From assembly GCA_021845945.1 (NCBI GenBank), contig JAJZRD010000035.1, positions 1 through 22,209 of the forward strand: a stretch of 22,209 nt of DNA, in the 5' to 3' direction. Within the stretch, counting starts at the first letter, position 1; every line of letters starts with the position of its first letter. Under the pieces are notes generated by a model that made no database searches, was not told the DNA's origin, and saw only the letters and a program-made list of their open reading frames with translations. This stretch comes from Chloroflexota bacterium (GTDB taxonomy: Bacteria > Chloroflexota > UBA6077). Below are positions 16,401 through 22,209 of the stretch, piece by piece. Both the position numbers and the translations under genes were made by a program.

Positions 16401-17158
16401 GCCAGGCTCCAGGCAAAGAAGAGGCTGCCGAGCAGGATCGCTCCGGCCCAGTACAGCCTGGGATCACTCCGGTAATGGATCGAGAGCACCCTGAGCTCTC
16501 CGCGGTGGCCGCGGCTCTCGAGAGCGGTCTGGAGCCGGCTGGTGCGCCGGCAGCTATCCACAAAGAGCCCTCCCGCCAGGAGACCGGCGCTCACCATGCC
16601 CCGCTGGAAGTTCACGTAGCCAAGCCGGCTCTCCTGGGCTGTGTGCATGCGAACCAGGCTTTCCAGGAGGGTGAACGTGAACCGGTAGACCACCGTCATG
16701 ACGTCTGTCAGCAGCGGCGGCAACCGGAGTCTCCGCATTACCTCCAGGAGATCCACCAGCGGCGTGGTCAAGGCCAAGAAGTTCAAGGCGGACGCACTGC
16801 CCAGGGCTCGTGTCACCAGGTGTGCGGCGAGCTCCAGGGAAGCACGGTCGGTTCCTACCCACCAGGGTCCCGCCGCAAAGCCCCACATGCTCCTGGAATA
16901 GGCCGTACCTACGCTGATAGCCACCCCCACGGTGGCCATCAGCAGGAACGCAGCCTCGGCCATCAGGACACCCGCGAAGACCCGAAAAGGGATGGCCGCC
17001 CAACAACTTGCCATTCCCCACATTCCGAGGGCGGCCAGCAGCCCTACCGCCGGTTTGTCAAGCGCGAGACAGAGCACCATGACAGAAACCGCCAGCGCCG
17101 CCTTGTGGGCTGGGTCGACCATCCTGGTCTTCGTGGCGTAGGCGTAGCGGTCAATCAA
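16397..17158 (-). CDS. cbiQ: Cobalt ECF transporter T component
   Basis: The transmembrane coupling subunit linking CbiM to the CbiO ATPase, 253 residues. Hydrophobic segments lie at about 20-50, 58-85, 105-135 and 232-250. Two cytoplasmic coupling-helix motifs of the Ala/Glu-x-Arg type are present: QESRLG at 175-180 and LESRGHRG at 213-220. DRYAY near the N-terminus is typical of CbiQ. The start is probably the TTG at 17158; the frame stays open a short way upstream without a better start or a clear ribosome binding site, so the exact N-terminus is uncertain. It follows cbiN by 47 bases. Confidence 0.9.
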   Translation of the reverse strand: MIDRYAYATKTRMVDPAHKAALAVSVMVLCLALDKPAVGLLAALGMWGMASCWAAIPFRVFAGVLMAEAAFLLMATVGVAISVGTAYSRSMWGFAAGPWWVGTDRASLELAAHLVTRALGSASALNFLALTTPLVDLLEVMRRLRLPPLLTDVMTVVYRFTFTLLESLVRMHTAQESRLGYVNFQRGMVSAGLLAGGLFVDSCRRTSRLQTALESRGHRGELRVLSIHYRSDPRLYWAGAILLGSLFFAWSLA

Positions 17159-17205
17159 TTGGATGCCCAGCCGCTTGCCACAGCGGAGTCGAAATGCAGC
17201 TCAAC

Positions 17206-17553
17206 CTACTCTTCCCCTCCTCGCCGGTCGTTTCCTGATTGAGGTCGTTTGTCCGCCTTCCCGCGTCTTAGACCGACGAAGTACCCGACGATTCCCGCTC
17301 CCGCCGCTGCTTGAAGGGAGAAGAGAAGGCTCTCGACCTCGCGGCTGGGGGGCGACCAGACCGGCCTGACCCAGGGTTGGGTCTGTGGTGCGATTTCGGC
17401 GATCGCCGTCTTGGCCGCGTCGTCCGTGCCGACAAAGGAGGCCCCCTCGTTCACAACGAGGGGTATTGCCACCACGACCACCAGTCCAACGATCAGCAGT
17501 ACCTTGGTGGTCCGGCCGAGACCTTTGGCAACGGCGTGCGAGTCGTTCGACAA
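17206..17553 (-). CDS. cbiN: Cobalt ECF transporter accessory protein CbiN
   Basis: A small membrane protein of 115 residues that assists CbiM in Co2+ loading. It has two transmembrane helices (about 16-35 and 74-95) joined by an extracytoplasmic loop with FVGTDDAA at about 41-48, a version of the conserved F-x-G-x-D-D-x-A motif. The start is a TTG at 17553, directly adjacent to the cbiM stop (TAG then TTG). A strong AGGAGG lies about six bases upstream of it, inside the end of cbiM. The gene order M-N-Q-O matches classical cobalt transporters. Confidence 0.9.
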   Translation of the reverse strand: MSNDSHAVAKGLGRTTKVLLIVGLVVVVAIPLVVNEGASFVGTDDAAKTAIAEIAPQTQPWVRPVWSPPSREVESLLFSLQAAAGAGIVGYFVGLRRGKADKRPQSGNDRRGGEE

Positions 17554-18312
17554 CTAGCCCTCCTGTGCTCCCGATGCCACCAAGTCCTCCATTCCGTTGG
17601 CTCGCAGTGCATTCATGGTAAGCACCGTGACGATCCCGTCTCCTACGGCCAGCGGGACTTGCGTGACGGCGAAGATCCCGGCGAACTTGATCAGTGAAAC
17701 GGAAAAGCCACCTATCGGATCGGGGTAGGCCAGGGACAGCTCGATCGACGTGACCAGGTAGGTGGCGAGGTCGGCGGTGGCCCCAGCGAGGAAGATGGGC
17801 AGCCACCGGGGTCGCATCCCCTTGAAGAGCCGATATGCGGCCCAGCCTACGGCCGGACCGACGACGGCCATGGAGAACGCATTGGCACCAAGGGTGGTGA
17901 TTCCCCCGTGGGCCAGCAGCAGGGCCTGAAACAGCAGCACGATGCTGCCGAGGACGCTCATCACGGCGGGCCCAAACAGGATGGCTCCGAGCCCGGTTCC
18001 GGTTGGATGGCTGCTGGACCCCGTTACGCTGGGAACCTTCAGGGCGCTCAGGACGAGGGTAAAGGCGCCTGCCATGCCTAGACCGAGTCGCGCCTCGGGC
18101 TTGGTTGCCACCAACGTGTTGATTCGGCGAAAACCGATCAGCCAGAAGGGGATGACGGTCAGATACCAGAACGCCGCCCACACGGGGGGCAGGAAGCCCT
18201 CCATGATGTGCATCTCCTGGGGCCTGGCGTAGCCGACTTGGGCACCGATGAGCAGCAGGGCCAGGGCTGCCCAGATACCCTGTGTTAGGCGCTGACCTCT
18301 CTTTGTCTTCAC
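17554..18312 (-). CDS. cbiM: Cobalt ECF transporter substrate-specific component
   Basis: The Co2+-binding membrane subunit, 252 residues. The family's hallmark MHIMEGFLPP occurs at residues 34-43, where the amino-terminal Met and His35 help chelate cobalt. It is preceded by a 33-residue hydrophobic leader that looks like a cleavable signal peptide, so the mature protein should begin near Met34. Several further hydrophobic helices follow, with HPTGTGLGAILFGPAVM at about 102-118 and LLLAHGGITTLGANAFS at about 131-147, both typical of CbiM. The start is a GTG at 18312 that overlaps the cbiC stop as GTGA, so translation is coupled. Confidence 0.93.
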   Translation of the reverse strand: MKTKRGQRLTQGIWAALALLLIGAQVGYARPQEMHIMEGFLPPVWAAFWYLTVIPFWLIGFRRINTLVATKPEARLGLGMAGAFTLVLSALKVPSVTGSSSHPTGTGLGAILFGPAVMSVLGSIVLLFQALLLAHGGITTLGANAFSMAVVGPAVGWAAYRLFKGMRPRWLPIFLAGATADLATYLVTSIELSLAYPDPIGGFSVSLIKFAGIFAVTQVPLAVGDGIVTVLTMNALRANGMEDLVASGAQEG

Positions 18313-18986
18313 GAGCTGCCGTCGAGCCCCGCAGTCCGGCGGTCGAGTTCCGCGCTCGCCAACCCCAGCAGCGCGTTGACCGCCGCGACCGCCATGGCGC
18401 TCCCCCCTCTGGTGCCTTCCAAGGTGACGTATGGGACGAGCTGCTCTCCGAGTGTCACCAGCTCTCGCTTGGACTCGGCGGCCCCCACGAATCCCACTGG
18501 GGTCCCAATAATGAGTGCCGGCGGCTCCAGCCCGTCACGAAGCAGCTGCAGAAGGGCGAAGAGGGCCGTCGGAGCGTTGCCGATGGCCACTATCGAGCCG
18601 GGGATCCTGTCCGAGAGGCTGAATATTGCCGCGGCGCTTCTCGTCGTCCGCCCCGCGGATTCGAGCGCTGGAGCCACTGGTTCCTCGTTGGCGCACACGA
18701 CCTGGCAGCCCAGGCGACCTGCGAGCCTTCTGTCGATTCCCGCCGCCACCATCTTGACGTCGGTGAGGATCGACCGTCCCGCCAGCAGGGCGCCGAGTCC
18801 GGAGGAAACGGCATCGGGGTGAAAGAGTATCAGCGGGGCGATGGAAGGATCGCCCGCCGTGTGGACCATCCTCCGAACGATCGGCCACGAGGGCGAGAAC
18901 CGGTCGAAGTCTGGCAGCAGTCCCTCGATGATCTCGAAGCTAAGCGTCTGGATCTGCTCTGGAGATAGGCGCTGAAATTCGTTCAT
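18309..18986 (-). CDS. cbiC: Cobalt-precorrin-8 methylmutase
   Basis: CbiC moves the methyl group from C11 to C12 to form cobyrinate, the last ring-rearrangement step. The protein has 225 residues, normal for the family. The catalytic histidine is His42 in VRRMVHTAGDPS. Other family segments are DVKMVAAGI at about 80-88, ERPS-like IIGTPVGFVGAAESK at about 158-172 and the C-terminal GGSAMAVAAVNAL. I start at the ATG at 18986; the 34 in-frame residues before it would run into the riboswitch terminator. It is the first gene after the cobalamin riboswitch, so its transcription should fall when B12 is plentiful. Confidence 0.93.
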   Translation of the reverse strand: MNEFQRLSPEQIQTLSFEIIEGLLPDFDRFSPSWPIVRRMVHTAGDPSIAPLILFHPDAVSSGLGALLAGRSILTDVKMVAAGIDRRLAGRLGCQVVCANEEPVAPALESAGRTTRSAAAIFSLSDRIPGSIVAIGNAPTALFALLQLLRDGLEPPALIIGTPVGFVGAAESKRELVTLGEQLVPYVTLEGTRGGSAMAVAAVNALLGLASAELDRRTAGLDGSS

Positions 18987-19040
18987 GATTCGATTTCCAT
19001 CCAAGCCGGTTGCTGCGGCGAACCGAAAATCACGTGGAAG

Positions 19041-19079
19041 CGCAAACAAAATCCCCCGCCCGAGAGATCGGACAGGGGA
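19041..19079 (-). terminator. Intrinsic terminator of the cobalamin riboswitch
   Basis: On the minus strand a 12-bp stem with two G-U wobbles (plus-strand 19052-19079, four-base loop) is followed at once by TTTTGTTTG. It lies between the aptamer and cbiC, so the switch works by premature termination. A short GGGA/TCCC pairing just upstream uses the terminator's 5' arm and could be part of the antiterminator. Confidence 0.82.
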
Positions 19080-19131
19080 GTTTCCCACGTTACAGGGCTG
19101 TCGTCCTCATCCTCGAAGGCTGTAAACAGCA

Positions 19132-19245
19132 GGCAAAGGCAGGCGGCCTGGCTTGTCGGCCGCGGGAACGCGGCCGCATCACAGTTGCGGGACAGCGCCG
19201 GCTTCACACCGGCTTCGCTCTTGGCCCCTCTCGGGGACCTTTGCC
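19132..19245 (-). promoter_or_regulatory. Cobalamin riboswitch aptamer upstream of the cbi operon
   Basis: Read on the minus strand the leader contains the B12-aptamer core: GCCGGTGTGAAGCCGGC, then CTGTCCCGCAACTGTGA (plus 19179-19195), then AAGCCAGGCCGCCTGCC (plus 19138-19154). The ends pair as GGCAAAGG (plus 19238-19245) with CCTTTGCC (plus 19132-19139), forming P1. The aptamer is followed by an intrinsic terminator and then cbiC, so high adenosylcobalamin should shut down the whole synthesis and cobalt-import operon. Confidence 0.93.
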
Positions 19246-19267
19246 TATCCTATTTAATTGTTGACGT

Positions 19268-19296
19268 AGACTAGCAAACGCGGCCGCTCCAGTCAA
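19268..19296 (-). promoter_or_regulatory. Candidate promoter of the cobalamin operon
   Basis: On the minus strand TTGACT (plus 19291-19296) and TAGTCT (plus 19268-19273) are 17 bases apart. Transcription would begin near 19260, about 15 bases before the riboswitch P1 stem. The -35 is strong, the -10 moderate. Confidence 0.55.
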
Positions 19297-19299
19297 GTC

Positions 19300-19330
19300 C
19301 TGCCGAAAGGGGTGTCACTGCCGAAAGGGG
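19300..19330. repeat. Tandem 13-bp direct repeat between the two leaders
   Basis: CTGCCGAAAGGGG occurs at 19300-19312 and again, identical, at 19318-19330. The 18-bp period is close to two helical turns. It sits between the divergent promoters of the cobalamin operon and the antiporter, overlapping the upstream edge of the cobalamin promoter's -35. Confidence 0.6.
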
Positions 19331-19358
19331 CTTGCCGCACCCTCGCCGTCCGGTAGGC

Positions 19359-19387
19359 TTGAGACCGCCGGGTCGCGCTGGTATAAT
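19359..19387 (+). promoter_or_regulatory. Near-consensus sigma-70 promoter for the antiporter leader
   Basis: TTGAGA ends 17 bases before a perfect TATAAT (19382-19387). Transcription should start near 19394, giving a leader of about 155 bases before the antiporter start at 19550. Confidence 0.7.
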
Positions 19388-19393
19388 CCCCGC

Positions 19394-19476
19394 AAAGCGG
19401 TTCTTCAGGCAGACATCGATCCACTCGCTCACAGCCGGGGTGCCCGTACCCGATATCCACGAGGCTAGGTGGAGAC
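19394..19476 (+). promoter_or_regulatory. Candidate cation-responsive riboswitch ahead of the Na+/H+ antiporter
   Basis: The leader is compact and structured. A GGGT/ACCC hairpin (19438-19451) and a TCCAC/GTGGA stem (19456-19460 with 19469-19473, loop GAGGCTAG) precede an intrinsic terminator. The GGA at 19471-19473 is shared by the second stem and the terminator stem, so forming the aptamer-like stem would break the terminator and turn the gene on. A second TCCAC-like segment near 19419-19424 could compete. The context suggests a Na+ class (for example the DUF1646-motif / Na+-I riboswitch), but I cannot confirm the class from memory of its consensus. Confidence 0.5.
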
Positions 19477-19497
19477 TGTCATCGGTCTCCTTTTTTG
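19471..19497 (+). terminator. Intrinsic terminator in the antiporter leader
   Basis: GGAGAC and GTCTCC form a perfect 6-bp stem with an eight-base loop, followed by six Ts. It lies downstream of a strong promoter and upstream of the antiporter start, so it is an attenuator rather than an end-of-operon signal. No gene ends on this strand nearby. Confidence 0.8.
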
Positions 19498-19549
19498 TTG
19501 TCCGGCAGGCGGGCGCCGAAACCCATCCCAGATTATTGAGGAGGGGGAC

Positions 19550-20863
19550 TTGGAAGGAACGAACGTAACGGAGTTGGTCGCTCACCTGGTGTTGCAGCTA
19601 TCGGTCGTCCTGATCGCTGCCAAGCTGGGCGGCGAACTGTTCGAGCGTTGGCTGGGACAGCCGAGTGTCCTTGGAGAACTGCTGGCCGGAGTCGTCATCG
19701 GCCCCTATGCACTGGGAGGGATGAGTCTGCCCCTGGTGGGCGCGCTCTTCGAACACCAGGCAGCTTCTGGCGCGGTGTCCATGATTCCGGTGACTACTGA
19801 GCTCTGGGCCATCGCCCAGATAGGAGCGGTGATCCTCCTCTTCTTCGCAGGTCTGGAGACCGACTTCGACCTGTTCTTCCGCTACGGCGGCCCGGCGTTC
19901 GTCGTCGCCACCGGCGGCGTGATACTGCCTTTCGTTTTCGGCGATCTAGCCACAGTGGCCTTCGGTCTGGCGGGCGGTCCTCTCGATCCAGTGGCCCTCT
20001 TCATGGGAGCCATCATGACTGCTACCTCCGTGGGCATCACCGCCCGAGTGTTGGGAGACATCCGGAAGCTGGATACTCCCGAGGGGGTCACCATCCTGGC
20101 GGGAGCCGTCATCGACGACGTGCTCGGGATCATCGTCCTGGCCATCGTCGTGAGCCTGGGGGCCAGTGGGGATGTGTCCCTTGGGAGCCTGGCGGTGGTG
20201 GGCGGCAAGGCGATGGGCTTCTGGCTGGGCCTCATGGCTGTCGGCATCCTGCTCTCCAAGCCCATATCCCGTCTCCTGGGTTCGTTCCAGGCCTCGGGCG
20301 CCGCCCTCAGTCTTGCGCTGGCCCTTGCGTTCCTGGCGGCGGCTCTTGCCGAGGGCTTTGGCCTTGCCATGATCATCGGTGCCTACACCATGGGTCTAGC
20401 CCTGTCGCGCACCGAGATCGCGGAGACCCTCCGAGAGCCGATGGAGTCCCTCTTCCACGCCCTCGTGCCGATCTTCTTCGTGGTCATGGGGATGTTGGTG
20501 AACTTCGGAGCCATGGGGCCGGTGATGGGCTTCGGACTGGTGATAAGCCTCCTTGCCATCGCGGGAAAGGTCCTCGGGTGCGGTCTACCCGCACTGGGTG
20601 TTGGGTTCAACCGGTGGGGAGCAACACGCATAGGGGTTGGGATGCTTCCCCGGGGAGAGGTAGCCCTCATCGTCGCCGGAGTTGGACTGAGCAGAGGGAT
20701 CATCGAGGCCGACGTATTCGGCGTCTCCATCATGATGACCTTCATCACCACGGTGCTGGCTCCAGTAGTCTTGGTACCGGTTTTCCAGAGGGGTGGGGCC
20801 GGAACAAGAGGGCCGCGTGCCCTGGCGCCTGCTCCAGTACTTGGGGAGAGAGAAGATGTCTAG
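19550..20863 (+). CDS. NapA/KefB-type (CPA2) Na+/H+ antiporter
   Basis: A polytopic membrane antiporter of 437 residues that exchanges cytoplasmic Na+ (possibly K+) for protons. The N-terminal helix pair carries GQPSVLGELLAGVVIGP, the CPA2 signature. An Asp-Asp pair at residues 189-190 (AVIDDVLGII) matches the ion-binding aspartates of electrogenic NapA-like exchangers, favouring Na+/H+ over glutathione-gated K+ efflux. About 12-13 hydrophobic helices follow, and there is no RCK/TrkA-N domain at the C-terminus. I chose the TTG at 19550 because GGAGGGGG lies just upstream; the in-frame ATG at 19469 would place the leader terminator inside the coding region. The C-terminus overlaps the next gene by eight bases. 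Confidence 0.88.
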   Translation: MEGTNVTELVAHLVLQLSVVLIAAKLGGELFERWLGQPSVLGELLAGVVIGPYALGGMSLPLVGALFEHQAASGAVSMIPVTTELWAIAQIGAVILLFFAGLETDFDLFFRYGGPAFVVATGGVILPFVFGDLATVAFGLAGGPLDPVALFMGAIMTATSVGITARVLGDIRKLDTPEGVTILAGAVIDDVLGIIVLAIVVSLGASGDVSLGSLAVVGGKAMGFWLGLMAVGILLSKPISRLLGSFQASGAALSLALALAFLAAALAEGFGLAMIIGAYTMGLALSRTEIAETLREPMESLFHALVPIFFVVMGMLVNFGAMGPVMGFGLVISLLAIAGKVLGCGLPALGVGFNRWGATRIGVGMLPRGEVALIVAGVGLSRGIIEADVFGVSIMMTFITTVLAPVVLVPVFQRGGAGTRGPRALAPAPVLGEREDV

Positions 20864-21218
20864 CCGATTGGAGCTATCCCTCGGAGCCTACCTGGCAGAG
20901 ATCCTGGAAGAGAAGCTCCGGGCGGTACTCAAGGACGCCGGTTTCCGAGAGACCTTGCGTGTCCCGGAGCCGGACGTTACCGAGTTCGAGAGGGGAGTCG
21001 AGGTGCTGAGCCTGGAGATCGGTCACGTTCGCTCGCACCGCCAGACCGTGGCGGTAGAGAGCGAGGACGTGGACCCGACTCCTCTGGTGGGCAGGGCGGC
21101 CAAGGAGACGATACTGGAGGTGTCGTCCGAGTTGCTGTGTTGCCTCCCATCGGTTGATCCTTCCACCGCTCGGGAGAAGGTCGATGCCTGCCTGTCGCAG
21201 CTCCTGGCGGACTCGTGA
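20856..21218 (+). CDS. Small unknown protein translationally coupled to the antiporter, 120 aa
   Basis: I do not recognise a family. The ATG at 20856 lies inside the last codons of the antiporter (8-bp overlap) and is preceded by GGGGAGAGAG, so translation is coupled. The product is soluble and acidic. It begins with an amphipathic helix (LGAYLAEILEEKLRAVLKDAGF), has a beta-rich middle (GVEVLSLEIG, RQTVAVESEDV) and ends in another helix. A vicinal Cys-Cys lies at about residues 94-95. There is no signal peptide or membrane segment. Because of the coupling I infer a regulatory or stabilising partner for the antiporter, but there is no direct evidence. Confidence 0.7.
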   Translation: MSSRLELSLGAYLAEILEEKLRAVLKDAGFRETLRVPEPDVTEFERGVEVLSLEIGHVRSHRQTVAVESEDVDPTPLVGRAAKETILEVSSELLCCLPSVDPSTAREKVDACLSQLLADS

Positions 21219-21307
21219 ACTGAAAGATGGAGCGGCAGCGGCTGGACGAGTTGCTCGATTAAGCGGGCTCTGGCCCGAAAAGCGGCCGCCGCTAGTGTTC
21301 GCACCAC

Positions 21308-21336
21308 TTGACAAAGGCCCCTTTGCGGCATAATAT
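21308..21336 (+). promoter_or_regulatory. Promoter of the arsenic-resistance operon
   Basis: A perfect TTGACA at 21308-21313 and TAATAT at 21331-21336 are 17 bases apart. The predicted start site lies within the operator dyad just downstream, as expected for ArsR repression. Confidence 0.75.
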
Positions 21337-21352
21337 ATTGACCGCCATCAAT
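21337..21352. promoter_or_regulatory. Candidate ArsR operator dyad
   Basis: ATTGA and TCAAT form a perfect inverted repeat around six bases, directly after the -10 box and 29 bases before arsR. The position and the ATTGA/TCAAT half-sites resemble the imperfect dyads bound by ArsR/SmtB repressors. Confidence 0.6.
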
Positions 21353-21380
21353 TCATCGTCGGGGAGGTGAGTAGGGAGCC

Positions 21381-21743
21381 ATGATCTGTACCGCCACTTA
21401 TCCCGGCCCGGGCGTGCAGGGGGAGGAGAGAGCCGGCGAGCTCCTGCCCGTGCTCCAGGCGCTGGCCGATCCCAGCCGGCTGAGGATCGTCCTCATGCTG
21501 CGGGAGCGCGAGCAGTGCGTCTGTCACCTGACCGAGGCCCTCAACTTGAGCCAGGGAACGGTCTCCCACCACATGTCCGTCCTGAAGCGGGTGGGTCTGG
21601 TGAACGACCGCCGAGACGACAAGGACGGCCGGTGGGTCTACTACTCCCTGGCCCCTGGGGCCGAGGAGTGGGGGAGCAAGATAGCCGATCTCCTGGATGC
21701 TTCTCGAACCGATCGCACCCCTGCTGGTTGCGCGGACGGCTAG
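21381..21743 (+). CDS. arsR: ArsR-family arsenite-responsive repressor
   Basis: A winged-helix repressor of 120 residues that would leave DNA on binding As(III) or Sb(III). The core reads LQALADPSRLRIVLML at about 25-40. The metal site in helix 3 is EQCVCHL with Cys46 and Cys48, the classic ELCVCDL arrangement of As(III) sensors; Cys3 or Cys117 could be a third thiolate. The recognition helix is SQGTVSHHMSVLKRVGLV at 57-74, followed by the wing DDKDGRWVYYSL. The ATG at 21381 follows AGGGAG. It has its own promoter and operator and precedes an ACR3-type arsenite pump by 77 bases, so self-regulation of the operon is likely. Confidence 0.92.
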   Translation: MICTATYPGPGVQGEERAGELLPVLQALADPSRLRIVLMLREREQCVCHLTEALNLSQGTVSHHMSVLKRVGLVNDRRDDKDGRWVYYSLAPGAEEWGSKIADLLDASRTDRTPAGCADG

Positions 21744-21820
21744 GGTGGAGGATCTGCCGTCCATGCCGTACGTCCTGTCGCTACTTTCGATGACGCCAAT
21801 CGCACTGGGAGGTGCCTAAC

Positions 21821-22209
21821 GTGTCAGAGTCGCCCGCGCGCCGGGACGCACCGGCAAAGGCGAACGTCGTTGGCCGTCTATCTACCCTGGATCGCTTCCT
21901 TCCCCTCTGGATCTTCGCTGCCATGGGGCTGGGGCTGTGGCTCGGATACTCCTATCCAGGCGTGATCCAACTGCTGGACTCCGCTCGCATCGACACGGTC
22001 TCCTTCCCCATCGCCATCGGCCTCCTCTGGATGATGTATCCGGTGCTTGCCCGAGTCAAGTACGAGGAGCTGGCCAAGATCAAGAGCGCGGGGAAGATGT
22101 TCACCCTTTCCCTGGTCGAGAACTGGATCATCGGCCCGATCCTCATGTTCGCGCTGGCCTGGCTGCTCCTTCCCGACATGCCTGAGTACCGCACCGGTCT
22201 CATCCTCAT
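21821..22209 (+). CDS. acr3: ACR3-family arsenite efflux permease, N-terminal part (3' end off window)
   Basis: The first about 129 residues of an inner-membrane arsenite/H+ antiporter. After a short hydrophilic N-terminus, LSTLDRFLPLWIFAAMGLGLWLGY leads into the first helix. FPIAIGLLWMMYPVLARVKYEEL follows, then SLVENWIIGPILMFALAWLLLPD; these are hallmarks of ACR3 transporters (bile/arsenite/riboflavin superfamily). The start is a GTG at 21821 with GGGAGGTG upstream. The conserved cysteine of the arsenite path would lie beyond the window. The gene is truncated only by the window edge. Confidence 0.9.
   Translation, partial: MSESPARRDAPAKANVVGRLSTLDRFLPLWIFAAMGLGLWLGYSYPGVIQLLDSARIDTVSFPIAIGLLWMMYPVLARVKYEELAKIKSAGKMFTLSLVENWIIGPILMFALAWLLLPDMPEYRTGLIL

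Noticed and set aside
19430..19475. TPP riboswitch, suggested by GGGGTGCCC and GAGGCTAG.
   Set aside because: The rest of the TPP core (the CUGAGA arm and the GAACCTGATCTGG segment) is missing, and the downstream gene is an antiporter.
21264..21277. Terminator hairpin CGGGC-TCTG-GCCCG after the antiporter operon.
   Set aside because: The stem is only five pairs and no T-run follows, so the evidence is too weak to list it as a terminator.
1..22209. CRISPR arrays, tRNA or rRNA genes, insertion sequences.
   Set aside because: I saw no regularly spaced repeats, no cloverleaf with a T-loop GTTCGAATC-type core, no rRNA stretches and no transposase frames.

Overview
The window is about 22 kb of a high-GC bacterial chromosome (roughly 60-65% GC by eye). 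It suggests an organism with an anaerobic or facultatively anaerobic lifestyle. The evidence is an oxygen-independent (early cobalt insertion) corrin-ring pathway, a TAT-exported dihaem cytochrome of the split-Soret / C-GCAxxG-C-C type, a two-component sensor with a c-haem motif in its extracytoplasmic part, a methylmalonyl-CoA epimerase and a Na+/H+ antiporter. Strong Shine-Dalgarno sites combined with several GTG and TTG starts are notable. I cannot assign a phylum from the sequence alone.

Layout. (1) 1-3851, minus strand: one very large Eco57I-type N6-adenine DNA methyltransferase / restriction-modification protein that runs off the left edge. Its reading frame is open throughout the window, and its C-terminal (specificity) part is clearly lower in GC than the rest. 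(2) 4160-7816, plus strand: a haem-c sensor histidine kinase, a NarL/LuxR response regulator and a dihaem TAT-secreted cytochrome, a plausible redox-sensing and electron-transfer module. (3) 8058-9305: a small unknown protein and methylmalonyl-CoA epimerase on the minus strand, then a gap that holds only the last codons of an acyl-CoA carboxylase carboxyltransferase, which marks a rearrangement junction. (4) 9306-19300, minus strand: one long cobalamin operon. A promoter, a cobalamin riboswitch and an intrinsic terminator precede cbiC, the ECF cobalt transporter cbiM-N-Q-O, a cbiX-cbiD fusion, cbiET, cbiL, cbiF, cbiG and cbiH. (5) 19359-21218, plus strand: a near-consensus promoter and a structured leader with an intrinsic terminator precede a NapA-like Na+/H+ antiporter, followed by an overlapping small gene of unknown function. 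(6) 21308-22209, plus strand: an arsenic-resistance locus with a promoter, an operator dyad, ArsR and the start of an ACR3 arsenite efflux pump that runs off the right edge.

How the parts fit together. The cobalamin operon encodes its own cobalt import and most ring-building steps under B12 feedback. Precorrin-6A reductase (CbiJ/CobK), the a,c-diamide synthase and the nucleotide-loop genes are absent here and must lie elsewhere. The epimerase is one obvious link to a B12-dependent enzyme, methylmalonyl-CoA mutase. The leader upstream of the antiporter is the best candidate for an uncharacterised or only recently described regulator: its last stem shares bases with the terminator, the geometry expected of a genetic ON switch, and a Na+ riboswitch would fit the gene it precedes.
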